A stretch of DNA of 64,000 nucleotides from PNNG01 sp046291695 (GCA_046291695.1 JBKBSO010000009.1:62001-126000), one strand, 5' to 3'; counted from the first letter of the stretch, positions 1-8,527 are shown. Notes: a model not told the origin generated them from the sequence alone. Program-made: numbers and translations.

Positions 1-1218
1 CCCATCGACTACCAGGACATCAGCTACTATGCCTCACCCAAGGCCGAATCGAAGCTCAACAGCCTCGATGAACTGGACCCTGAAATCAAAGCCACTTACG
101 ACAAATTGGGCATTCCGCTCGAAGAGCAGCTGGTGCTGGCCGGTGTGGCCGTAGATGCCGTATTGGATTCAGTATCGGTGATCACCACCTTCAAAGAAAA
201 ACTCGCCGAAAAAGGGGTGATTTTCTGTGCCATCAGCGAAGCCGTGCACACCCATCCCGAACTGGTTAAAAGATACCTCGGCAGCGTAGTACCTTATACC
301 GACAATTATTTTGCTGCCCTGAACAGCGCTGTATTCAGCGACGGTTCATTTGTATACATTCCCAAAGGCGTGCGCTGCCCCATGGAATTAAGCACCTATT
401 TCCGTATCAACGCCCAGGGAACAGGGCAGTTTGAGCGCACCCTCATTGTAGCCGAAGACGAAAGTTATGTAAGTTACCTCGAAGGCTGCACAGCGCCCAA
501 GCGCGACGAAAATCAGCTGCATGCCGCCGTGGTAGAGCTCGTGGCCATGGAAAAGGCCGAAATCAAATATAGCACGGTACAAAACTGGTACCCAGGCGAC
601 AAAAATGGTAAAGGCGGTATCTATAACTTTGTAACCAAGCGTGGCGTTTGCATGGGCAACTACAGCAAAATCAGCTGGACGCAGGTAGAAACCGGCTCGG
701 CCATCACCTGGAAATATCCCAGCGTGGTGCTTAAAGGCGACCACAGCATTGGCGAGTTTTACAGCGTGGCTGTTACCAACAATATGCAACAGGCCGATAC
801 AGGCACCAAAATGATCCACATCGGCAAAAACACCAAAAGCCGCATTGTGAGCAAGGGTATTAGTGCAGGCAAAAGCCAAAACTCGTACCGAGGTCTGGTA
901 AAAGTGCGCAAATCCGCTGAAAAAGCCCGGAACTTCAGTCAGTGCGACTCACTGCTCATGGGCGACAAGTGCGGCGCACACACTTTCCCCTACTTCGAAA
1001 TCAACAACAACGGCGCTACGGTAGAACACGAAGCCACCACCTCTAAAATTGGTGAAGACATCCTATTCTATTGCAACCAGCGCGGCATTAGCGAAGAAGA
1101 TGCTGTAGCCCTCATTGTAAACGGCTACGCCAAAGAAGTCCTCGACATGCTGCCGATGGAGTTTGCTGTAGAAGCCAAAAAACTGTTGGCCATTTCGTTA
1201 GAAGGATCGGTCGGCTAG
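1..1218 (+). CDS. sufB: Fe-S cluster assembly protein SufB (5' end missing)
   Basis: SufB is the scaffold subunit of the cytosolic SufBCD complex, on which new Fe-S clusters are built. The reading frame is open from base 1, so the true start lies upstream; 405 residues are present and SufB is usually about 470-480, so roughly 70 are missing. The C-terminal half carries the beta-helix core with the family-typical stretches QNWYPGDKNGKGGIYNFVTKRG, here cited only as a landmark near the middle, and the C-terminal segment HEATTSKIGEDILFYCNQRG. It heads the suf operon, but sufC begins 680 bases later because a four-helix-bundle gene and repeats intervene. The assignment is firm. Confidence 0.96.
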   Translation, partial: PIDYQDISYYASPKAESKLNSLDELDPEIKATYDKLGIPLEEQLVLAGVAVDAVLDSVSVITTFKEKLAEKGVIFCAISEAVHTHPELVKRYLGSVVPYTDNYFAALNSAVFSDGSFVYIPKGVRCPMELSTYFRINAQGTGQFERTLIVAEDESYVSYLEGCTAPKRDENQLHAAVVELVAMEKAEIKYSTVQNWYPGDKNGKGGIYNFVTKRGVCMGNYSKISWTQVETGSAITWKYPSVVLKGDHSIGEFYSVAVTNNMQQADTGTKMIHIGKNTKSRIVSKGISAGKSQNSYRGLVKVRKSAEKARNFSQCDSLLMGDKCGAHTFPYFEINNNGATVEHEATTSKIGEDILFYCNQRGISEEDAVALIVNGYAKEVLDMLPMEFAVEAKKLLAISLEGSVG

Positions 1219-1227
1219 CGCCGTCCG

Positions 1228-1250
1228 AAGGTTCAAGGTTCAAAGTTCAA
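1228..1250 (+). repeat. left inverted-repeat arm of the four-helix-bundle cassette
   Basis: The sequence at 1231-1250 is GTTCAAGGTTCAAAGTTCAA, built from GTTCAA units. Its exact 20-base reverse complement occurs at 1831-1850. It starts 9 bases after the sufB stop codon. Together with the right arm it brackets the only non-suf gene in the operon. Confidence 0.85.
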
Positions 1251-1270
1251 CCAGGCATGAAAAGTATAAA

Positions 1271-1741
1271 ATGGGGTATTTAGCTTTTGAAGATACCAAG
1301 GTATGGCAAGAAGGAAAATCGCTTGTAAAAGAGGTTTATTTGGCCATTGAAGCAAATGATTCATTTGCTCTAGACTATGCCTTGGTGAATCAAATACGCA
1401 AGTCGGCTATTTCAATCCCATCGAATATTGCCGAAGGTTTTGAAAGAGCAAGCAATAAAGAACTCATTCAGTTTCTGTTTATAGCTAAAGGGTCTTCCGG
1501 AGAACTAAGAACCCAAATTCAACTTGCACTAGAACTTGAGTATTTATCATCTGACATTGCAAACAAACTTATCGATGAAGCTAAAACTATTAGCAGAATG
1601 CTTCAATCCTTAATTAACTATCTAAGGAATAGCGAATTGAAAGGAGTCAAATACAGTACAGTGGTCAAAGAGCCAGAAGCCAAATATTTGGCAGAACCTG
1701 TAGATGCCCAGCTGTTTATAGATGCCCAAAACGACAATTAA
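1271..1741 (+). CDS. four-helix bundle protein (23S rRNA intervening-sequence protein family)
   Basis: The 156-residue product matches the small four-helix-bundle family (TIGR02436 / PF05635): an N-terminal F-x-D-x-x-VWQEG-like segment, the motif SIPSNIAEGFERASNKE near residues 48-64, then FLFIAKGSSGELRTQ. The first members were found in insertions inside 23S rRNA genes, and relatives (bAvd) act as accessory proteins of diversity-generating retroelements; the function of solo copies is unknown. It lies between sufB and sufC, flanked by inverted GTTCAA-type repeats, and by eye is more AT-rich than the suf genes. The last 35 residues extend beyond the usual core. The ATG at 1271 is the only good start. 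The insertion looks acquired; a role in Fe-S assembly is not indicated. Confidence 0.85.
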   Translation: MGYLAFEDTKVWQEGKSLVKEVYLAIEANDSFALDYALVNQIRKSAISIPSNIAEGFERASNKELIQFLFIAKGSSGELRTQIQLALELEYLSSDIANKLIDEAKTISRMLQSLINYLRNSELKGVKYSTVVKEPEAKYLAEPVDAQLFIDAQNDN

Positions 1742-1830
1742 TATTGAATATCAAACATTTTACCTCAAATATTGAGTTAGGAATCCAAGTTCTTCGAACC
1801 TACACGTCCGAGGGCGTAGACCGAGCTTTT

Positions 1831-1892
1831 TTGAACTTTGAACCTTGAACTTTGAACCTCGAACTTTGAACCTTGAACTTTGAACTTTGAAC
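1831..1892 (-). repeat. right inverted-repeat arm: GAACTTT/GAACCTT tandem array
   Basis: This 62-base array consists of alternating TTGAACTTTGAACC(T/C) units. Positions 1831-1850 (TTGAACTTTGAACCTTGAAC) are the exact reverse complement of 1231-1250, and a second partial copy of the same unit runs from 1861. The array ends 4 bases before the sufC start codon, so it occupies the sufC ribosome-binding region and no Shine-Dalgarno sequence is visible there. It is not a CRISPR array because there are no unique spacers. Confidence 0.85.
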
Positions 1893-1896
1893 TAAC

Positions 1897-2652
1897 ATGC
1901 TACACATAAAGAACCTCCGCGCGTCGATCGACGACAAACAAATTCTCAAAGGCATTAACCTGGAAGTAAAACCCGGTGAAGTACATGCCATCATGGGCCC
2001 CAACGGTTCGGGCAAGAGTACGCTCTCGAGTGTCATAGCTGGTCGTGAAGGCTACGAATTGAGTGGCGAAGTGCTGTTCAATGGCAACAACCTGCTAGAG
2101 ATGGCCCCAGAAGTACGTGCTTGGGAAGGTATTTTTCTGGCTTTTCAGTATCCTGTTGAAATTCCTGGCGTGAGCAATACCAACTTCATGCGTACCTGCA
2201 TCAACGAGCAACGCAAATACAAAGGACTTCCTGATATGGATGCTAGCACCTTTTTACGCACGATGCGCGAAAAGGCCGAATTGGTGGAGCTCGATCCCAA
2301 TCTGATGAAGCGCTCGGTAAACCAAGGCTTCTCGGGCGGCGAAAAAAAGCGTAACGAAATCTTCCAACTCGCCATGTTGGAACCGAAATTGGCCATTCTC
2401 GACGAAACCGATTCAGGCCTCGACATCGACGCCTTGCGTATTGTATCGAAAGGAGTGAATAAGCTACGTAACAAAGACAATGCCTTTGTGGTAATTACCC
2501 ACTACCAGCGACTACTCGATTACATAGTACCCGATTTTGTACACGTACTCATGAACGGTCAAATTGTGAAGTCGGGCACCAAAGAACTGGCCCTTGAGCT
2601 CGAAGAAAAAGGCTACGATTGGCTGAAGGAAGAACTAAAAGCAACGGTATGA
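1897..2652 (+). CDS. sufC: Fe-S cluster assembly ATPase SufC
   Basis: SufC is the ABC-type ATPase of the SufBCD scaffold; it binds SufB and SufD and drives the conformational change needed for cluster assembly, without being a transporter. The 251-residue length is normal. Walker A is GPNGSGKST at residues 34-42, the signature is FSGGEKKR, and the Walker B/D-loop reads LAILDETDSGLD, which is characteristic of SufC. The stop codon overlaps the sufD start (ATGA at 2649-2652), indicating translational coupling. The start is immediately preceded by the repeat array, an unusual 5' context. Confidence 0.97.
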   Translation: MLHIKNLRASIDDKQILKGINLEVKPGEVHAIMGPNGSGKSTLSSVIAGREGYELSGEVLFNGNNLLEMAPEVRAWEGIFLAFQYPVEIPGVSNTNFMRTCINEQRKYKGLPDMDASTFLRTMREKAELVELDPNLMKRSVNQGFSGGEKKRNEIFQLAMLEPKLAILDETDSGLDIDALRIVSKGVNKLRNKDNAFVVITHYQRLLDYIVPDFVHVLMNGQIVKSGTKELALELEEKGYDWLKEELKATV

Positions 2653-3959
2653 GCAGCATAGCCACCAGCAGTTCCCTTACCGACCGGCTTACCATTTATG
2701 CCAATCAGCTGGCCGGAGATCCGCTCGAACTGGTTCGAAGAGAAGCAGCCGGCCATTTCGCGCGACTTGGGCTGCCAAGCACCGAGCACGAAGATTGGAA
2801 ATATACCAACTTCAAAGGCCTGCATCAGCTCGATGCGCTGGCACCATTGCCCATCCTCGACGAATCGACCATCGATTTGAGTAATTACCGCATTCCGGGC
2901 ATCGATGCTTTCGAGCTGGTGTTTGTGAATGGCCGCTTTGCAGCTAGTTTGAGCAGCCGTTTCGAAAGCGAAAAAACATTCATCAGCACCTTGGCCATGG
3001 CACGAAACCTACGCCCGGGCCTGTTGCATGAACATTTGGGTAAATATGCACAAGCCCATAACGAAGGACTTACTGCCCTCAACACCACCTTGGCCCAAGA
3101 AGGTTTTGTGGTGCACCTGACTAAAAACGAAGTAGTCGATCGTCCCGTAGTGGTGTATCACATCAGCACCGGAACCCGCGAACGCGGCTGGAATAATATG
3201 CGCAATTTGGTGGTTGCCGAGCAAGGAAGCCAGCTCACCATTATCGAAAAATACATCAGCGAAAGTCCGATTTTCGACAATGTGGTTACCGAAGTATTGG
3301 TGGGCGAAAATGCCGAAGTTTCGCATTATAAGCTGCAAACCCGCTATGGGGATGCCTGGCATGTAGGTACCAGCCGGGTGGAGCAAGCCCGCGACAGCCG
3401 CTACTACAACGCTACCATCAGCTGGAGCGGCGGTTTGGTACGCAACAACCTGCAAACACGCCACAACGGCAGTCAGTGCGAAACCCATTATTACGGGCTT
3501 TATTTACTCGACCACGACAACCTCATCGACAACCACACCCTGGTTGACCACGCCATGCCACACTGCAACAGCCACGAACTGTACAAAGGAATTGTGGGCC
3601 CGGCCGGTAAAGCAGTATTTAACGGCAAGGTATTGGTGCAACCCGATGCACAAAAAACCGATGCTTACCAAAGCAATGCCAACATTTTACTGGCCGATAC
3701 CGGCACCGTGAATGCCAAACCCGAACTCGAAATTTTTGCCGACGATGTGAAGTGTTCGCATGGCGCCACTGTAGGGCAACTCGACCAAAATGAACTTTTT
3801 TACCTCAAAACACGTGGTATAGGAGAAGATAAGGCACGTACCATTTTGCTCACAGCTTTTGCAGGTGAAGTGGTAGAAGCTATTCGCATCGAAGCCCTTC
3901 GAGAAGACCTGCTGGCGCAACTCATGGAAGAGTTACACCGCATGCAAATCACCTTTTAA
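2649..3959 (+). CDS. sufD: Fe-S cluster assembly protein SufD
   Basis: SufD is the SufB paralogue that completes the SufBCD complex and is implicated in iron entry. The start ATG at 2649 overlaps the sufC stop as ATGA; a possible TTG 30 bases upstream is not needed. The 436 residues include an N-terminal helical part with EHEDWKYTNFK, then the beta-helix core and the C-terminal stretch KCSHGATVGQLDQNELFYLKTRG, shared with SufB and including the conserved Cys-Ser-His-Gly. The stop codon TAA shares a base with the next ATG (TAATG), so sufS is tightly coupled. Confidence 0.96.
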   Translation: MSSIATSSSLTDRLTIYANQLAGDPLELVRREAAGHFARLGLPSTEHEDWKYTNFKGLHQLDALAPLPILDESTIDLSNYRIPGIDAFELVFVNGRFAASLSSRFESEKTFISTLAMARNLRPGLLHEHLGKYAQAHNEGLTALNTTLAQEGFVVHLTKNEVVDRPVVVYHISTGTRERGWNNMRNLVVAEQGSQLTIIEKYISESPIFDNVVTEVLVGENAEVSHYKLQTRYGDAWHVGTSRVEQARDSRYYNATISWSGGLVRNNLQTRHNGSQCETHYYGLYLLDHDNLIDNHTLVDHAMPHCNSHELYKGIVGPAGKAVFNGKVLVQPDAQKTDAYQSNANILLADTGTVNAKPELEIFADDVKCSHGATVGQLDQNELFYLKTRGIGEDKARTILLTAFAGEVVEAIRIEALREDLLAQLMEELHRMQITF

Positions 3960-5194
3960 TGCAGCAAGTAGCACAACATATCGACTGGACAGCAGTTCGC
4001 CACGATTTTCCGATACTGCGGGAGCAAGTAAACGGCAAGCCCTTGGTGTATTTCGACAATGCAGCGACCTCGCAAAAGCCGCAATGCGTCATCGACTCGC
4101 TGGTTGATTACTACAGTAGCTACAACAGCAACGTACACCGCGGGGTGCACAGCCTCAGCCAAAAGGCCACCAATGCCTTTGAGGCGGTGCGCAAGCAAGT
4201 ACAGCAGTTTATTGGCGCCGCCCATGAGGCCGAAATCATATATACGCGTGGCACCACCGAGGCCATCAACCTGGTGGCACAAAGTTGGGGAGCCTTGGAA
4301 GTTGAGGCCGGCGACGAAATCCTCATTACCGGCCTGGAACACCACGCCAACATTGTACCCTGGCAAATGTTGTGTGATCGAACTGGCGCCAATCTGGTGG
4401 TGGTACCCATCAACGAAGCCGGCGAAATATCGTTGAGTGAATTTGAAGTACGACTCAGTAAACGTACCCGCATAGTAGCTTTCAGTTGGATCAGCAATGC
4501 GCTGGGCACGGTAAATCCGGTGCACGAAATGATTGCCCTGGCGCAGCAAATGGGCGCACGTACGCTGGTTGATGCCGCGCAAGCAGCTCCCCACAGCACT
4601 ATCAATGTACAGGAGCTCGGCTGCGACTTCCTGGTATTTTCGGCACACAAAATGCTGGGGCCAACCGGCGTGGGCATTTTGTACGGTCGTTTGGAACTGC
4701 TCGAAAAAATGCCCCCGGTGCAGGGTGGTGGTGATATGATTAAAGAGGTTCGTTTCGAAAAAACCACCTATAACGAATTGCCCTTGCGCCTCGAAGCTGG
4801 TACACCCAACATTGCCGATGTGATTGCCTTTGGGGCCGCCATCAACTACTTGCAACAGCTAGGCATGGAAGCCATTGAAGCACGCGAACAGGAACTGCTG
4901 GCCTATGCTACGGAAAAAATTAGCGCACTGCCTGGCATCCGACTGGTTGGCACTGCCTCCGACAAACGCAGCGTTCTCAGCTTTTTGGTGAACGGAGCCC
5001 ATCCTTACGATGTGGGCGTACTGCTCGATCAAATGGGCATTGCCATCCGCACAGGGCACCATTGCGCACAACCCATTATGGACCGCTATAACATACCCGG
5101 AACTTGTCGCGCTTCCTTTGCCTTTTATAACAGTTTCGAAGAAATTGATCGTTTCATCCTGGCTTTACAAAAAACCCAAAAAATGCTTTCGTAA
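3959..5194 (+). CDS. sufS: cysteine desulfurase SufS
   Basis: A PLP-dependent class V aminotransferase-fold enzyme that removes sulfur from cysteine and hands it, as a persulfide, to SufE and then SufBCD. The PLP lysine is Lys231 in SAHKMLGPTG, and the sulfur-carrying cysteine is Cys369 in RTGHHCAQP. The short active-site loop around this cysteine is the group II (SufS) type that needs SufE as a partner, consistent with sufE following directly. At 411 residues it is full length. It overlaps sufD and sufE by one base on each side. Confidence 0.96.
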   Translation: MQQVAQHIDWTAVRHDFPILREQVNGKPLVYFDNAATSQKPQCVIDSLVDYYSSYNSNVHRGVHSLSQKATNAFEAVRKQVQQFIGAAHEAEIIYTRGTTEAINLVAQSWGALEVEAGDEILITGLEHHANIVPWQMLCDRTGANLVVVPINEAGEISLSEFEVRLSKRTRIVAFSWISNALGTVNPVHEMIALAQQMGARTLVDAAQAAPHSTINVQELGCDFLVFSAHKMLGPTGVGILYGRLELLEKMPPVQGGGDMIKEVRFEKTTYNELPLRLEAGTPNIADVIAFGAAINYLQQLGMEAIEAREQELLAYATEKISALPGIRLVGTASDKRSVLSFLVNGAHPYDVGVLLDQMGIAIRTGHHCAQPIMDRYNIPGTCRASFAFYNSFEEIDRFILALQKTQKMLS

Positions 5195-5625
5195 TGAGCA
5201 AGATGCAGGAAATACAACAGCAGCTGGTCGAAGATTTCGGCTTTCTTGAAGATTGGGAAGACAAATACGCCTACCTCATAGACCTGGGTAAAAGCCTTAC
5301 GCCCCTAAATGAACAATACAAAAACGAGCATTACCTCATCAAAGGCTGCCAAAGCAAGGTATGGCTGCATGCCGAACTCCAAGGCAATATCATTCGCTAT
5401 TTCGCCGATTCCGATGCCTTTATCTCCAAAGGCATTGTTGCACTGCTGGTAAAGGTATTCGATGGCCAAAAACCCGAAGAAGTGTTGCATGGCGATTTCT
5501 TCGTGATCGATCGCATAGGACTGGCCAATCATTTATCGCCCAACAGGGCCAATGGACTGGGTAGCATGCTCAAACAAATGCGGGTTTATGCCATGGCTTT
5601 TCAAACCAAAATTCAAAACGCTTAA
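5194..5625 (+). CDS. sufE: sulfur acceptor protein SufE
   Basis: SufE takes the persulfide sulfur from SufS and passes it to SufB. The 143-residue protein has the family core with the acceptor Cys52 in LIKGCQSKVWL, matching the position of the E. coli SufE acceptor (Cys51). The start ATG at 5194 shares its A with the sufS stop codon. It lies in operon order between sufS and sufT. Confidence 0.95.
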   Translation: MSKMQEIQQQLVEDFGFLEDWEDKYAYLIDLGKSLTPLNEQYKNEHYLIKGCQSKVWLHAELQGNIIRYFADSDAFISKGIVALLVKVFDGQKPEEVLHGDFFVIDRIGLANHLSPNRANGLGSMLKQMRVYAMAFQTKIQNA

Positions 5626-5626
5626 C

Positions 5627-5956
5627 ATGAGTGAAGTAATGGACCGCAGCTTCGTAGAAATACAAAACGACGTTATCAGCATTCTCAAAACAATTTTCGA
5701 CCCCGAAATCCCGGTGGACATTTATGAACTGGGTCTGATTTACGAAATCAAGGTGAGTCCTGGTGGCAAAGTAGATGTGTTGATGACGCTTACATCGCCC
5801 GCTTGTCCGGTTGCCGGCACCCTACCCGGTGAGGTAGAAGGCAAAATCAAAGGCGTGCAAGGCGTAAGCGATGTGAAAGTTGAATTGACTTTTGACCCGC
5901 CCTGGAACCAAGACCTGATGAGTGAGGAAGCCAAACTGGAGCTTGGTTTTTTATAA
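5627..5956 (+). CDS. sufT: SUF-associated DUF59 / MIP18-family protein SufT
   Basis: This small cytosolic protein of the PaaD/MIP18 (DUF59) family assists Fe-S maturation in many SUF operons, probably in late cluster delivery. The start was placed at 5627, one base after the sufE stop, giving MSEVMDRSF and 109 residues; a longer in-frame reading would overlap sufE and lacks similarity. Family motifs are DPEIPVDIYELGLIY and the conserved cysteine in TLTSPACP. It is the last gene of the operon; no terminator is evident after it. Confidence 0.9.
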   Translation: MSEVMDRSFVEIQNDVISILKTIFDPEIPVDIYELGLIYEIKVSPGGKVDVLMTLTSPACPVAGTLPGEVEGKIKGVQGVSDVKVELTFDPPWNQDLMSEEAKLELGFL

Positions 5957-6428
5957 GTGAAGCAAGCTCTCAAGCCATTTGGCTGAAGCTATTCGCCAGA
6001 CGATACGTATGGCCAAATACGCATGCATATTGGAAGTACTTTGCCTATAAACGGCGTTTGACCGCAGATCGAAGATGCCAACCGAAGCGTTGGTAACCTA
6101 GCTGGTTTTTGCAGGATTTAAGTTTATGGCATGTGAACTACATGAACGCCATACAATTTTTGAACAGCTTTACTGCTTTTCAAGTGCACCCAGATGCAAG
6201 CCGCACTACACAGCCGCGGTCTGCCGACTGCGGTCAAACACCGCGCTAAAGCAGTTCAAGGGTAAGCAGTAGCCATGCTCCACTGCCCGGCTTCGCCCCC
6301 ATTTATCAGCTTTTTGTAAGCAAACCTACCTGGCACGACACAAGCTTTTCGGCAAACGACAATGCGCTTCATCCCCTGTGCAAAAGGTATGATATTGGCT
6401 TAATTGCATCCAAATTAATCACCTTGTC
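5957..6428. other. non-coding stretch with interleaved imperfect inverted repeats
   Basis: No convincing gene is present in these 472 bases. Two inverted-repeat pairs are interleaved: 6052-6067 with 6228-6243 (16 bases, one mismatch, CGGCGTTTGACCGCAG) and 6160-6172 with 6247-6259 (13 bases, one mismatch, TTGAACAGCTTTA). In RNA these could not both form as simple nested hairpins. The stretch may be a decayed mobile fragment or contain regulatory DNA for the T9SS cargo gene that starts at 6429. I recognise no RNA family in it. Confidence 0.5.
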
Positions 6429-7943
6429 ATGAAAAAAACACTTCTATTCACCACCTTGATGATCGCCACTATGAGCGGTATGGCACAACAAAATAAATTC
6501 AGCAACCCGCTGGGTGGACGAAAAATGCTGGAAACAGCAAAAACCCAATGTCGTTCAGAAGCAACTGCCAGCCTTGCCTCGCGTGCGGCATTTAACAATC
6601 AGTTCCAACCCGATTCGGCTTTCTACTTTCTGTGGGATGCATTTAGCCAGATGTACAGTCCCGATGGAACCGCAAAATTCCATTACAACAGCAACCAGCA
6701 ACTCACCGGTATGCAGCGCTTCAACAGCTTTGGTTTTGCTGAACTCGTCGACACCTTGCTATACGACAACAACGGCCGTCTGATTGAGCAGCTGACCACG
6801 TATATGGGTGTGCCTGAGATGCGTATTGTGGTTGATTACAATGCCGCAGGCCAAATTATTAGCCGAAAACTGCTACAAGCCATCAGCCCATCTGATTGGG
6901 AAATTTTTATTGCCGACTCCCTGGCCTTAACCGACTACCAACAAGGACGGCCCACTTCCTACACCCTCTATATGCATATTCCCTTTTCAGGCTCAGGCTG
7001 GGAACCTCTGTTTAGAGCAAGCATGATCAATTATAACACCCAAGGCATGCCTACCAGCCAAGTGCTCCAGGAATTCGACGGGCTCATGTGGGGCGACTCC
7101 CTCTTCAAAACCGATATGCATTGGGGCTTCGGATTCACCAACTGGTCAGATGCACTTGGCTTGATAAATCCCATTGAAGCCATGCATGAGCTACTGCCAA
7201 AAATGGACTTCCACCTGATGATACCAACGGCTTATACCCTGTATTATCGCGGGATAAGTGGTCAGCTCGAAGCCCTTGAGCGCGTAGTTCCCGACCTCCA
7301 TGGACCATCAGTTAATCAGATCGAGATGGAAAGTTTTTTCAGCAACCAATGGCATAAAGAAAATCGCGTTCGCTTCATTCGCGACACCATGCAAAGCCAA
7401 CACATTGGCAGCATCATCACCGACACTTGGGGCGGAATGATATACGAGCCCATGCACCGCACCCATTTCACCTACAACCCTACTTTTGCACCCTTTATTT
7501 TGGGTGAAAGCAGTGATTATTGGGATTCCGATAGCAGCATTTGGGTAAGCTTTGAAGCTACAGCCTACGACTACAGTCCACGATTTGGCAGACCGGATTC
7601 CTTTGCGGTAGCCACTTTTGATCCTATGACTGGCCAATTTGAGGCGGAAAGCCTTATCCTATACAGCTACACCACGGCGGCATCGCTAGGACAGGTCAAA
7701 ATCAATGAGCTCAAAGTTTGGCCTAATCCGGCTCAAAATCAGCTTATGGTTAGTCTATCGGATCAAAGCGACCATTCATCGGCGCGAATTAAAGTATTTG
7801 ATATGCATGGCAGATTAATGCTCGAAGATCAAGCAATTGCACCTCAGCATCAGCTTCAGATCGACCTACTCAGCCAGGGCATTTATTTGCTCCAGGTTGA
7901 ACAGGCCGGAAGACTATCAGGCACCCGGTTTATCAAGCAATAA
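6429..7943 (+). CDS. secreted protein with T9SS type A sorting domain
   Basis: A 504-residue exported protein of unknown role. Residues 1-19 (MKKTLLFTTLMIATMSGMA) form a signal peptide. The middle contains YD/RHS-like or beta-rich text such as FHYNSNQQLTGMQRF and LLYDNNGRLIEQLTT, seen in many Bacteroidota surface proteins. The last 80 residues are a type IX sorting domain: VWPNPAQNQLMV, then KVFDMHGRLM, then GIYLLQVEQ and a basic C-terminus. This predicts export through Sec and then the T9SS, whose core genes lie at 51504-56015. No enzyme motif was seen. Confidence 0.85.
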   Translation: MKKTLLFTTLMIATMSGMAQQNKFSNPLGGRKMLETAKTQCRSEATASLASRAAFNNQFQPDSAFYFLWDAFSQMYSPDGTAKFHYNSNQQLTGMQRFNSFGFAELVDTLLYDNNGRLIEQLTTYMGVPEMRIVVDYNAAGQIISRKLLQAISPSDWEIFIADSLALTDYQQGRPTSYTLYMHIPFSGSGWEPLFRASMINYNTQGMPTSQVLQEFDGLMWGDSLFKTDMHWGFGFTNWSDALGLINPIEAMHELLPKMDFHLMIPTAYTLYYRGISGQLEALERVVPDLHGPSVNQIEMESFFSNQWHKENRVRFIRDTMQSQHIGSIITDTWGGMIYEPMHRTHFTYNPTFAPFILGESSDYWDSDSSIWVSFEATAYDYSPRFGRPDSFAVATFDPMTGQFEAESLILYSYTTAASLGQVKINELKVWPNPAQNQLMVSLSDQSDHSSARIKVFDMHGRLMLEDQAIAPQHQLQIDLLSQGIYLLQVEQAGRLSGTRFIKQ

Positions 7944-7961
7944 AGCACCCCCAAAAAAACA

Positions 7962-8004
7962 GGCCTTACCGCTTTGCAATCTGCAGGGCAGTAAGGCCAT
8001 TTTT
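7962..8004. terminator. bidirectional intrinsic terminator
   Basis: GGCCTTAC at 7962-7969 pairs perfectly with GTAAGGCC at 7991-7998. A T-rich tail follows on the plus strand and an A-run precedes on the plus strand (T-run on minus), so it can end both the upstream cargo gene and the convergent Hpt gene. Confidence 0.75.
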
Positions 8005-8068
8005 ATGATAAAAAACTAACCGTAACAACTAAAAATGCCCACCTAACCGAAAAGGCGCAGCAGCTCGA

Positions 8069-8413
8069 TTAGCTATTCAAATCGGCACGTAATTGCGCCA
8101 TGGCCTCTTCTAAATAGGCCAGCAATTGGCTTACATTGCCGGGGAGCTCATCGAGCTCGGACTCTGACTTGGCATTTTTCTCAACTTTTAAGACCAATTC
8201 TTTCATTACATCCGTGCACATCATGCCAATTGGCGCTTTGGCTTTATGGGCTAAGCCTCCTAAAACAGGCCAATCTTTAGCTTCTATTGCTGCCCTAAAC
8301 TTTACCATTTCATTAGCCATTTCTTCTAAGAAAGTGCCCACGATTTCGCGTTGAAAATCTTTATCTCCTCCTGAAATTTCATCGAGATAGCTGTATGTAA
8401 TCAGTTTTGTCAC
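8069..8413 (-). CDS. Hpt (histidine phosphotransfer) domain protein
   Basis: A 114-residue cytosolic all-helical protein consisting only of an Hpt domain. The phosphoacceptor is His56 in LAHKAKAPIGMM, the position and spacing expected of the HxxKG-type motif, although the usual glycine is alanine. Such proteins shuttle phosphate between a hybrid kinase receiver and a response regulator. No kinase is adjacent; the hybrid kinase at 34754-37657 ends in a receiver and is a possible donor. It has its own consensus promoter and is divergent from fabH. Confidence 0.8.
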   Translation of the reverse strand: MTKLITYSYLDEISGGDKDFQREIVGTFLEEMANEMVKFRAAIEAKDWPVLGGLAHKAKAPIGMMCTDVMKELVLKVEKNAKSESELDELPGNVSQLLAYLEEAMAQLRADLNS

Positions 8414-8439
8414 TGTATTTCAATTGTTGGTTGATAAGC

Positions 8440-8470
8440 CAAATATACCTGCCAGCGTTGGTTTTGCCAA
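8440..8470 (-). promoter_or_regulatory. Bacteroidota-type promoter of the Hpt gene
   Basis: Reading the minus strand, TTG (8470-8468) is followed after 20 bases by TATATTTG (8447-8440), matching the TTTG/TAnnTTTG pattern of the main Bacteroidota sigma factor. The start codon is 27 bases downstream of the -7 box. Confidence 0.7.
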
Positions 8471-8527
8471 CCATCTTTTGAAATCGACCCGTATTCTTTA
8501 AAAATTGTATATTGGCAGACAAATGTA

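Noticed and set aside
1831..1892. Tandem GAACTTT/GAACCTT units considered as a CRISPR array or origin iterons
   Set aside because: Units are contiguous with no unique spacers, there are no cas genes, and no replication genes are near; the inverted partner at 1231-1250 points to a cassette boundary.
3009..3488. 159-codon minus-strand open frame opposite sufD
   Set aside because: Antisense shadow of a well-supported sufD; hydrophobic text comes from codon complement only.
3956..4855. 299-codon open frame on the minus strand opposite sufS
   Set aside because: It lies wholly within sufS, which has complete catalytic motifs and operon context; the antisense frame has no family text and arises from the GC-rich codon pattern.
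5957..6428. tRNA or riboswitch in the gap after sufT
   Set aside because: No cloverleaf, T-arm (GTTCRA) or riboswitch core was found; only imperfect inverted repeats are visible.
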